Of a stretch of 64,000 bases of DNA, positions 49,445-60,394 are shown piece by piece. Positions within the stretch are counted from its first letter, which is position 1. Every line of letters starts with the position of its first letter. The notes under the pieces were generated by a model. The model was not told where the DNA came from. It did no database searches and worked only from the letters and a program-made list of their open reading frames with translations. The stretch spans positions 4,211,891 through 4,275,890 of the forward strand of contig CAJFCJ010000002.1 of NCBI GenBank assembly GCA_904063045.1, read 5' to 3'. Position numbers and translations under genes: made by a program. The DNA comes from Dimorphilus gyrociliatus (taxonomy: Eukaryota; Annelida; Polychaeta; Dinophilidae).

Positions 49445-52400
49445 TTAACTAACAGGTGGCTTTGAGGAAATAATCCAATCAGCGAATGGATTATCTCGAA
49501 AAGCTTGCATTAATCGACAATTTGGATTTAACTTCCTACAGTTTATATTTCCTCCCTTCTCGTACAGAAATTTATCCTTTAATCCTTCAAGATTTGAGCC
49601 GCTATAAAGAAAAAATTTTCTCTTACAATATACAATAAAAGAAGGCACTAATTGACAAAAAAGTCGTACCTGAGTACACTTTCCTCTTTAAGAATCTGCT
49701 CGACTACCTGACCAGCAGTTAGTCCAGTATGTAAATGTATATCCTTGCTTACTGATGTCCCCATAGTAACTTTTATCCTATTCTTTTTTTTTCGTTCCTA
49801 AAATAAGTTATTAACAAGTGAAAAATTTACCACTAAATCTTATCAGTTGCTTATCAATTTGCTCAGCTACTTACTTCCTCCAAAGCTGTAGTTTTGTTAG
49901 GACTTTTATCTTTACGACCAAAGAATTTTTTTATCTGACGAGTAAAAATAATGTTTAGAAACATAGAACACATATCTGCTGAAATATTCTAAAATTTACA
50001 TTGAATCCTTTATTAGTAGGAGGGGGTCGAATTTGATTTAAAAGAAATCCTGGTACAATTCCCCAAACTTTTTCATATTGTATTAATAATCGTACTACTT
50101 TAAAGCATTTAGTTGCTGCATGCAATTGGAACGTTTGAGGTTTTGACGAATCCCTTTTACTTTTACCGGTTGAAAACAAATTCGGAGCCATGATTGTTGA
50201 CACGTTGTGCAAATTCATTCGATTCTTCTCCTCATTTTCAGTTATCAATTTCAGAAAAGCGAGAATTAACTAATACAAAAAACAAATTTTGTTTTTTACT
50301 TATATTATGATATAACGAAATTATATATTCTCTATTAAATCATTTAAAATTTATAGTGCGGTTTTGTACCTTTAAAGAATTTCTGTGAACGTCTGGCAGA
50401 AGAATGAAAAGCATCATTAAGGCTTGAACTTGAGCTTCTACGCCTTTGATTTCTTCCACTTGACTGAAAGCATCTATGTATTCATTTGTGAGAAGTGGCT
50501 GAGGTAGTTCACGTAAAAATTGCTTCAATAATCCAGCGACATCACTTGATTTAGCATCTAAATGGTCCCAATCAAAATTACCTGAGGGAAACTTTGCTTC
50601 TATCACTTGACGATGTTGCTAATTTTATTAATAAGAGTAAATTTAGATAATTAGATTCTCCCTTTTTATGATCAAAAAGAGTCGCCTTTTTGAAACATAC
50701 CTTTATCCTCGCCATGGCTCCTGGTACTCTTAAAATACCTTCTTCTCTTAAACCTTTTTGTTGTAAAAATCCTATCATTTGTTTTAAAATTAATGGTACA
50801 AGTAAATCTGGGTGTTTCTTAACATCTCTGTCATATAAAGTTTGCAGAGAAGTTCCAAATATTCCGAATTCCTTAAATTTCTTTTTTGTTTTTTTTTTCG
50901 TTATATTAAGTCCATGATCGTCAAAAATAGCGGTTAATTCCATAAATACAAAACTATGAAGCTTCAAAACGTCAGCCTTGCTTAAATCTGATATTAAAGT
51001 AACATCTTCATCTTTTATCTCACAATATGGCAAGTCTGACACTCCTTTTCTCTAAAGACAGACAAAACGATATAATTGTTTCGAATATATTCGTCTTTAT
51101 TATTATTTCAAGTAAAATATTACTCACTGAATTACTTCTTTCGAATTTTATATGATAGTTACTTTCTTCATTATCCGTTATAGTGGGTAAGTCGTTTTTT
51201 GAATTTTTTGGTGTACCTGTAATATAATAATTAACCTTAAACTATTCGTAAATTACGCGATCTTTCAGCTATTTACCGGATATTTGAACAGATCGCTCAT
51301 CAAAAGAACTAAAATCTTTGATTTCTGTTTCCTCTGCTCTCTGATGTTAGACGTAAGTTTACGAGTGAAATATAAGTATTATTGTTAATAGAGCTTACTT
51401 CTGGAAAAATATCCCGTACATCCGTGTGAGTAGAAGATTTACTTTTTGACTTTAGAGTTGCTGATAAAGAGTTAACACGTTTCCTAAGAACGTCTGCTTG
51501 CTTTCTAGTTAATGTAGAAGTTATATTTTCCATATCATCATCTTTGACATCCTGACCATCTATGTTAAGTATTTTGATTTTTATAATTTTCAGTAAAATA
51601 TTCAGTATTGTCAAAAAGTTAATAATCCATCAAAAGCTTACCTGTCAATTGGGAAACTATATCAGAAAATCCTGCAGTGTGAAGCCAATGTGCATCAACA
51701 TCAACAGTTTCTGTAAGAATAAGAAAGAAAAATTACCTATGGGTGTGTCTTTATTAATTCATTAAAAACTTAGTCGATAGGCAGTGCAACTTGAGAACGA
51801 AATAAAAACTTAAAATACTAAACAGACAATGTGATTATGTTGTTCTCTTACCTACCAATTATTCGTTATTTTTCCTAATCACAATATAGATCCCAAACAA
51901 AACATTATATCAACAGAAAAGACAAAAAAAGGACAGTTTTTATTAATTATTTTTTTATTTAAATAAATAACTTTTCATTTTTTTCTACTCCCTAAAAATA
52001 TCGATTAGCCTTTAGAGTAAGATGGATGGATAAACATGAACTGTGGTAAAAAAAAAAAAAAAAGAAATATCGTTGATCACACGTAAACACAGTGTAAAAG
52101 TAAAAGCATGAATCATCAATCATGCTACGTATATTTACTGCATCTTACTACCGACATACGACACATCGAGTATATTACAGATAAGACGAAATATTACTTA
52201 GATTTTGACCAATTATTTGGGCTCGATCTAGATGCAAACGCAAATAATTAGTGAACGTATCTTCCTTCTTTTTCTTTAAATAAGTCTTTTTTGGTTTTTT
52301 ATGTCTTGGAAATTTTTAACGCAAAGGATATTTATAATAAATTCTAAAAAGGTACTGTTATCTCGCAACTGGAAGAAAAGATATCTTATATAAACAGAAG

Positions 52401-52637
52401 AAAAAAAACTATGATATAAGGAATGAACAGAAATTTTTGGGTTGAAAAAAGAAAACAAAAGGTAGAAAGGAAGAAATTAGAGCATATAATAAATAATATT
52501 AATTATAGAAATTTACCTTCAGGAGTTTTATTATCATCTTCATCACTATACTCCTCAGGTGTGTTAGAATAGTGATTTATTTCAGTTTTTAATAATTCTT
52601 GGTCAACTTCATCGTTTAAGCTGGTTGCCATCGCCAT
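49445..52637 (-). CDS. Rho GTPase-activating protein, ARHGAP18/28/40 family
   Basis: Stimulates GTP hydrolysis by Rho GTPases to control actin and cell shape. Eleven exons: 52517-52637, 51642-51710, 51399-51559, 51277-51340, 51128-51216, 50701-51051, 50370-50618, 50000-50269, 49875-49934, 49670-49797 and 49445-49601. They give 572 residues in phase, a little shorter than vertebrate members (about 660). Family landmarks outside the GAP domain: AHWLHTAGFSDI, LTRKQADVLRKRVNSLSATL with TDVRDIFPE, and the C-terminal LYEKGGNINCRKLNPN..ADWIISSKPP. The GAP domain spans about residues 231-430: LREEGILRVPGAMARIK with the arginine finger R276, LLKQFLRELPQPLLTNEY, and NRMNLHNVSTIMAPNLF. MAMATSLNDEV is taken as the start; the second Met at residue 3 is an alternative. 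The first intron is 806 bp, the rest 55-100 bp. Confidence 0.93.
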
Positions 52638-54289
52638 TACATGGCCCTATCGGTAAATGATAGACAATAAATGCTTTGTGATGCTGTATCAGAAAAATAT
52701 GTATAAAATTTTAAAAATATACCTACTTTAAAAGATAATCTGATCAAAATAACAAGTCCTTATCAGATAAGATTTAATCCTTTTGAATAGCTGAAAAAAA
52801 TTCCATATTATTTCGACTACAAGCTAAGGCCACATTAACGTAAACACATGTTCACAATATCTATCTTCACGATTGTATAACTTGATAGTTAAAGAAATTA
52901 GGTCAAATTAGAGAAATGGCGTCTGTTATTGGATAGAAAAATGAATCTGAATATTTTCGTGACTATAACGTACATGTGGGCGTGTACTAATCAATAATTC
53001 TACTACTTTACCTTCTCTTCGTACTAGAGACGCCTAAAAAGGCGTCTAGTTTGAAGTGCTATTTTTATCATTAGTTGCATACTTTGCTAAATATGTTAAC
53101 GTTTATGAAATTTTCCAATTTGTTCCTAAAGTAAACGTCGAAAAAACGTTAAAAATAATTCTATATAGAGAACTACCTTAGGATTACATAAAAGCTAACA
53201 AACGTTGTAAGTTTACCGATGATTACCTGGTATTAATTTTATATAAAAGAAAAAGGCGGTATTTCTCCTAAAAATAGCTCAGATATTTGAATTAAAAAAT
53301 ATAGTAACAGCTATACAGCATTCAAATTCATTTATCTAATTATTTAAGGATATTTTACTCTTCTACATCACATTTACGTACTCTGTACATCTAATAAAAG
53401 TGAAGAAATTAGGTGTATATATACTTACATATAAATATATATAGCGGTATATACAATATATTTACATGCAGTAATATAACATGTACATAGAAAAATATAT
53501 GTATATACTGCACGTATGATAAAGGTTATCCAAAAACCAGAAGTCTACAGTAAACATAATATTTAATAACAACTATATATAACATATACTATAGACTTTA
53601 TATACATGTTTAGAATATATATGCGTATTATTCAGTGTTCATCTAAGCATCAAGTATAAGCTATTTTATTATTAAATCGTCATACTTATGCATCGTCATA
53701 TTTCCAGTATTTAGTTATAGCGTACATGTATATGTATTTATACATCATACCGTATGAAACATTATAATAAACTTTTTGCGTATAATTTATATATAGATGT
53801 TTATATAGAATGATTATAATATACATCTCTCTATAAAAAGATACAATAAATATAATATATACATGTACATTGTATACATGTATATATTTAAATATTATTT
53901 ATATACACTATATATATATATACATATATATATCGTTTTAAAATCGTTTTAACTAAATACCGATCTATATAAATAATACGCTTTATAATATTATAAATAC
54001 ATTCGTACATACGTAAATATAGTATTCATAAATATGTATTTCAAACTAAAATTTCCTTTGTCAATGATTAATTCTCGTTTTCGAATTTACAAAAGATTTT
54101 CACTAGTAAATCCATCCGTTTAAATCTGGCGTTTGTATTAAATTTTAAAATATGTATTAATACATTAATATGTAGATAAACATATACATTCGAACGTACA
54201 TGTTATTTAAAGATCGTGACTAAGTTTATACCATAAGAATAACATTCCTAATTAATCATGTTTATGGTAGTCGGGAATTATATTAAAAC
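52638..54289. other. Intergenic, TA-rich
   Basis: About 1.65 kb upstream of the RhoGAP gene and downstream of the MIF-like gene. It contains the hairpin-forming AGACGCC/GGCGTCT pair at 53028-53047. The rest (53400-54000) is dense in short TATACATGTA-like words without coding potential. Confidence 0.6.
53028..53047. promoter_or_regulatory. AGACGCC-TAAAAA-GGCGTCT inverted repeat
   Basis: Perfect 7-bp inverted repeat with a 6-nt spacer, 391-410 bp upstream of the RhoGAP start. The half-site GGCGTCT recurs upstream of the CAT and KCC genes. It could be a palindromic protein-binding site; the role is inferred from position only. Confidence 0.4.
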
Positions 54290-54556
54290 TTACACATCTT
54301 CATCAGTGTTAAAGACAGTAGAAACTAAATTAAAATAAAAGTAAACATACTTTCTTAGGTGTACAACTCCCAAATTGAAGATATTTAGCAGATCATTTCT
54401 TCCTCCACCTGCAAAGGTGAAGGACACTCTGATGATACGGTACCGTAATCGACTCGATTTTTTTTAATGGAATAGTTTCCAGTTTACAAGTTCAATAGGT
54501 TGAAGTAATATTCAAGAATATATTTATTATGTATTAAAACATATATAACTATATAC

Positions 54557-54589
<33 letters not shown>

Positions 54590-56824
54590 CAATATAATAG
54601 ATATTGTTAAGCACAGATACTTTTTCGAAGTAATAATATTGAACGTTCAATATAAAATTTGAAACATTTATTTGTCCAAAAAATTCGATGGATAAATCGA
54701 TGTTTAGTTAATTACTTGGGTGAAATAGGGCAGAATCATAATGTACAATCACTTCTAGAAATCTTTTAGAGAAGAGAGAACTTTTTATTATTAATATTGT
54801 TTTTTCTTTTTTGTTTTGCTATTTTATACACATCTCACAAATGAGTTTGCTGAAGAGTAGTGCAGCGAGTGTCAATAAATAGCACCAAAATTCTATTTTT
54901 AGTAAATAAAAAAAAAGGAAATCATATAAATATTTACTTGAGAAAAAAAATATTTCTTATTATTTACCTATCCATGGCAACCTTTAATTCCATTGTTATA
55001 AATCTAGCGAATTTGGCAGCGGTCTCACGTTTAGTTTCTTCCGTTATTTGATCATCGTTGTGATGGAAAACAACATGTACCATTGGCGCTGTAGAACCTC
55101 CTCTCATCATCATACAATCAGGATGTACTTCAACCATAGTGAACTATTAGCATAATTAATAAATAAATCTTTAAATTTCCTTCTCTTAAATGAATATTTT
55201 AGTATAATGTTCAGTATATATTTCACAAATTCTATTACTTAAGTCCAATATCCATTTTTTCTACAATTGAACTCATTGTAAAAATACATGTATATGAATA
55301 TTCAAAAAAAAAAAAGATAATGTTAGAGAAGACAACCTATTTAGATAATCCATATCTCTAACCGAATAATCCATATTATATTAAAATTTCTTTCATTAAT
55401 CTATCTTTTTTTTTTAAGGTACTGCTGTCTTTGTTAGTTTCTTTTATAATTAAAATGAAAAATGATATATTAACGCAGGATATTTTCTAAATTAATATTT
55501 AAAGAGTCAAGCAGCTATTTCATTTTTTTAGAACAAAAACATTTTATTCTTCTTCTATTTATAAAGAGTTTGTATATTAATTATAATATTTAGAAATCCT
55601 AAAAGATTAGATTGACGTTTCTAAAGAAAGAGCCGACTAAAAAAATATAGAGCTAATTGAGAAGACTGATTACATTATTAGTAAACGTTGTCATTTCTTA
55701 TCAACATGTTTTAAGAAGAGTTAAATAATACATGATCTATGATGCTTGTTTGTTATTTGATGAGAATATGTCATGATCATTTTCTTAACTTTCTTTATCC
55801 TCAATCATATAATCATGTTATTCTCTTCGAGCTACGGTTAAAAAATTATCATGACGCATGTTACAAGAATATATGTTACTACATATACTCATAGCATATA
55901 ATGTATATTTATATTAATTTATGTATATATACAGTATACAGTATGTATAAACTGTATATATATACTGGTATATATCGAATGTATATCTTTATAAAGAACG
56001 TGTTCTATATTATATCAGTTCAAAATTAGGATTCAAATTGATAATTTTTGTGATAAGAATATGAATGAATTTAAAGAAAAATTTCCCAAGTTCATGACAT
56101 TTAGAGCATTCTCTTACATCTCTCTTTAAACTATATATAAATTACAAATATTTCGACGAAAGAATGAATAATGATAAATAATAATAAATTAGTTTTCTAC
56201 ATGAATTCAAAGGTAGATGAATTCTAAAGCATCTCCCTCTCTTCTCTCTTTCCTTTTATCTATTTTATACAAGTTTTGTTAATTTTTTGACAATTTCTTT
56301 TTATAGTAAATGCTTTTAGCATGCTTTTACTATTTATACTTAATTTTCGTAAAGGTAAACAGGTATTTTTCATGAAATATATCATGAGATTATTCACATC
56401 AGTCTTCTAGTTAAATAGGTTTATAGGCGTGAGAGTGCTAAATTTCTATTATCTTATCTAAAGCTTGTTCGAGATGAAAAGTATTGGCACAAGAATTTTA
56501 TAAAATAATCATGTCTGGTGTATTAATTAAGCTTTAAATTTCAATTAACTATCTACAATTCCATTTTAAAAGGTTTTCATTCTATATCTTAATAGAAATT
56601 CTTAGCTAGATAATCTAAACAAGCTCCCTAGACGATTTTAAATATTATGTACATAAATACAGTGAATTGATTTAATAAATGATGAAATACGCTTGATACC
56701 TCTAAAAATAATTTACCTTTTGCTCACAGCCCAAAGTCTTGACTGTAAAGTCTGTCAACTTCTCCATAAAGTCCTTAGGTATTCCACTCCTCGCTACATT
56801 CGTATTTACTACAGCCAAAGGCAT
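54290..56824 (-). CDS. Macrophage migration inhibitory factor / D-dopachrome tautomerase-like protein
   Basis: Exons 56717-56824 and 54968-55143 are clear; the third, 54290-54428, is proposed. Together they form 140 residues in phase. The start is MPLAVVNTNVARSGIPKDF, chosen because MIF/DDT proteins need Pro directly after Met as catalytic base; an upstream in-frame Met (MNPSVDF) would bury it. Exon 2 continues FTMVEVHPDCMMMRGGSTAP, matching the GGS(T/S)xP segment of the family, and ends AKFARFITMELKVAMDR. Exon 3 reads VSFTFAGGGRNDLLNIFNL then GVVHL, which lines up with the DDT ending (DRIxIxF...IGKIGTVM). The reading frame then runs 21 residues beyond the usual end; a donor-like GTATGT after HLR could instead lead to another exon. 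Lys32 of MIF and DDT appears to be Cys here. Introns of 1,573 and 539 bp are long for this locus. Confidence 0.75.
54548..54590. repeat. TA-rich array in MIF-like intron 2
   Basis: TA dinucleotide run with short interruptions, between the second and proposed third exon of the MIF-like gene. Confidence 0.85.
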
Positions 56825-58187
56825 TTTTTCAACAAAATGGCTTCTCTCTAAGATTTCAATTAAAAGTGGACAGAAATCAACTGACGGATTCAACTGTAGA
56901 TAAGAGATTTAAACTTTGTACAAAGGCCTACTTAGACCTATTTCACTTTTGGCCTGAAAATGAACAAGTTTGAACAGATAAAACTTTTAATTTGAATCTT
57001 TAATAGATTATTAATGTAATTTTTTCTCTTCTTTCACCTTCTAATATCTATCGCAATAAAAAAATTATCATACATATCGATTAATATTACTAGAAATAAA
57101 AGAAATTGATAAAAACCGCCAACCAGATGGCACTTTTGGATGCTTTAATGGAAAATAAAAGTGAGAGAGAGAGAGAGAGAGAGGGGAAGTGTAAAGAGTA
57201 GTTTTAGCCTGTTTATACAGTAGACCCTCAAATATTTTAATCATGGAAATCAAATCCAATAGTATACTAAAACCAAAAAACCAAACTAAAAAAGCCACTA
57301 AATAAAGCAAATCGAAAATATATAAGTTTTAGTATCTTTAAATCAATTTTTTTTAAAAAAAAAAATAGACCCAAATAAAAGAAAAAGTAAAATAAGTTTT
57401 ATTTAGCATCCATTCCCTTATTTCTATCTATTTTTTATTAACTAATGCAATTTTTCTATAACCGATTCAAAAGTATATTTTACTATTTTTAAGATTGTAA
57501 ATAATAAAATATTTATTGTTATTTATATAGAATAATTATTTTGGCCTATAATTTAAATATAATGAAAAGGTAATGGGGGTTACTTCTTGTTTGTAATCGT
57601 CTAAGAAATACAAAGAAGTAATCGTGTTCTTTCATTATTTTAACAATTATTTATTATCGTTATTGCTATACAGTATAGTTATACTCTCTTTAATTAAATA
57701 TACAAATAATAGATACCCATTTGTTCATCCTCTTAAAGTATCTTATTCATAGTTTTTACATAATTATTAAGTTGATATTCATTTAACTGCCATCTATTGG
57801 ATATATCTTTTTATATTAATAATACTGCTTTATATTATAGTATACATTGTATAGAGACTATTTAATATCTAAAATAATACTTGTAAAGTTAATATAGTTG
57901 AATTAATAATACAAAAATGAAAAAAAGATCTTTCTTATATATTTTAGGAAAGAAAGTATTTTTTTTTCGCTTCGTTGGCACTCGAACATAATACTGAAAT
58001 ATACAGCAGAGGAAGAATACAAGGACTACGGTTTTTATCTTGTTTACTTTTGTAGTTTAGTGTTTTTTTTATATATATATATAAATTTTGTTGAGTTCTT
58101 CTATTGTATAGCATCCTTTTTTTGTCATTCATTGTTTCTTCATCTCCGATGATTATTCGTCAATATATAAAAATATCATGCATCCAA
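56825..58187. other. Intergenic with (GA)n array
   Basis: About 1.36 kb between two minus-strand genes. It contains (GA)n at 57162-57184, AGATGGCA sites at 57125-57132 (+) and 57788-57795 (-), and TATACAGTAT at 57667-57676. No coding exon is recognised. Confidence 0.6.
57162..57184. repeat. (GA)n microsatellite
   Basis: Perfect GA dinucleotide run ending in a short G run. Confidence 0.95.
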
Positions 58188-58851
58188 TTATTTAAGCGTA
58201 CAGCTCCAGTTAATTGGATTATATTTTAATAACTCTCTATCGTGTTCGTTTTCGAGACTTTTAATTCTTCGTCTATCGCTCCAGCTATCTTCCATCATCT
58301 AATAAATTAATAGTATTTTATATTGAATTATCAAAATGTTCTTTTTCTTTCTAAAGTAGATAAGTACCTTTTTATTTTCGGCCGTAAAGCCTTTTAAATA
58401 GACAAATTTTCTGTAAGCATCTCTGGCATCATCAGTTAAACATTGTCGATCGTATTTAACAGCATTTTCAGATTCTTCAATTTTTGAGTTTAAACCTTCT
58501 TTTACGTTTCTTTCTTTATCGGCCATTTGCTGTTTAAGAACATTCCTCACATACGACCTATAAGACTCCTTATCAGCATTTGAACCGTAATAATATCTCC
58601 CCCACGCATTGTGATATCGATGATGTTCTCTTCTTTGCATTAATTTTGCTCTTTGCTCATTATGATAATGAGGAATCATTGTTTCAAGGGCTACAGTCCT
58701 CCTTAAAGGTGGCATTGGTCTTAATGGATTTACTCTTGGCAATTGGATCTCAGGAGCAGTTTTCAGTGGCCTAGGATAAGTTTCATAGAGATGTGCGGAG
58801 GTTTTTGTTGCTGGCGCTAGTTTTGGAAGGGCACTTGACGCCATGATTGTC
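58188..58851 (-). CDS. Uncharacterised small basic, Tyr/Arg-rich protein
   Basis: Two coding exons, 58368-58844 and 58188-58298, encode 195 residues (phase-0 join at ENKK|MMED). The start MASSALPKLAPATKTS is preceded by a splice acceptor at 58852, 7 bp before the ATG. A strong minus-strand donor (CACAG|GTAAGA) at 60166 suggests a non-coding first exon. The protein has no signal peptide or membrane helix. It has a proline-rich N-terminal part (PLRPMPPLRRTVALETMIPH), a helical basic middle (EQRAKLMQRREHHRYHNAWG, then RYYYG), and a charged C-terminal part ending SWSDRRRIKSLENEHDREL then LKYNPINWSCTLK. I do not recognise the family. The pattern of short PxxR/WxRYYYG motifs and helices recalls small axonemal microtubule-associated proteins, but this is only an impression. 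Confidence 0.7.
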
Positions 58852-60165
58852 CTGGAGGAAAATAAATACACAAAGGATATATATATATATATATATTGCA
58901 TAAACCATACAGTAAATTGTGTATATTGTATAAGATTTCGTGGTTTTGTAATCCGAGTTCGAATTATAAAACTGTCGTTGTTACGGAATAAACCGATAAG
59001 AAATAAGTAGATATTCTCTTTTCTTTTAAATAATAAATACTAACTAAAGAGTAAAAAGTCAACTTCTTTATTAGGAATTTATGAAAAGGGAATGTAAACT
59101 GGAAACAATGCTAATGATGAAATCGATAAAGAGTTCCCAGTCTTTTTAACCGCTCGAAATTACATGTCAAAAACCTTAATTATTCTATACAATAGATTAT
59201 TGAACGCCGATATTGTATTTTATTCAAGTGCCTGCGAAATAATTGATTAATAAAATTTTTCATATGACCCACCTATTCACAAATAACGTGTTGTTTGTAA
59301 GAATGGTTTATACTATTACTAATAAAAAGACTTAATTATTTTAATTATAATTAATGAATGATTATACAAAAATGGTTTTCAATAAATATGCATAAGTTGT
59401 TTTCTTTTCTAGCAGACCTTTTCTTCTACAAGGACTCATATCGCCTTTCACCAGCCCTTTTAATACACACTTACCCTCCCGTTCCTCCAGTCGTTTCTAT
59501 AGGGTAATAACGTTGTTTTTTTAATAAGTATATCTTATTAAATATTCCTCAATGGACTGTACTTTGTAGACCTCATATGGAATAATTGATTATCGAAAAA
59601 TTCAAATATCTTTGTTGAATTATCTCAATTATAAGTAAGTATTTCAATGATTAAGTAGCGATAAATTCAGCTCGTATGCGGTAAAAATTTCTTATCATTG
59701 TAAAGAAAACAGATAATACTATCCATTAATTTTGAGTATTTTCAATAAAACAATGCAAATTTTTGACGGCTTCTACTGCAAGAAGACAAACACGAACAAT
59801 ACTATTAAAGTTGTTTATTTTCTGTGCAAACACAAGCTATTCAGCTGATCGGTACTGAGTAAATCTGTTCGATTGTAAGGGAATGTAGAGAACCTAGGCT
59901 GATAGTTCAAGTTTCGTGAATACTATACTTTAAAAAACACTTTTACAAGGGGATTATCGAAGGCATGATATGTTAATTGATTTTTAAATATGCTCTCATT
60001 TTAGAAAAGTATAAAAGTGCAAACATCCTTTTTTTAACTATAAACAAAGTATTACAAATTAAAGAGAGAGAGAAAAAGCTCGAATACTTAGAGACATAAC
60101 AATAAGAATAGATATAATTAAAGCAGTATGATAATACTAAAAAATATTACTAACTTTAATCTTAC

Positions 60166-60394
60166 CTGTGCTAATATTATTACTGCTTTTGACGGCAACT
60201 ATTCCAATATAAAATATTTACAAACACTCTGATTTTCAAACAATTTTAGTAATAGTGAGAAAAACTAAATTTTGAGGCTAATTTCAAAAAGTCGATTAAC
60301 CTAAAAGATTTTTTCTTGCTTGAAAAACCAACGCTTAACGCACCAGAACGTTCTTTTCCGATTGCGATTGACGGTTGTCAATGACGTCACGTGA
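60166..60394 (-). promoter_or_regulatory. Probable 5' UTR exon and promoter with CRE/E-box overlap
   Basis: A strong donor on the minus strand (exon end 60166) matches the acceptor at 58852, implying an upstream non-coding exon for the gene at 58188-58844. About 215 bp further upstream TGACGTCA (60382-60389) overlaps TCACGTGA (60387-60394), that is a full CRE fused to a CACGTG E-box. The exon's 5' limit is not visible from the sequence. Confidence 0.45.

Noticed and set aside
56825-56893. Upstream in-frame Met (MNPSVDFCPLL) as the start of the MIF-like protein
   Set aside because: It would place residues before the catalytic Pro, which in the MIF/DDT family must directly follow the initiator Met.
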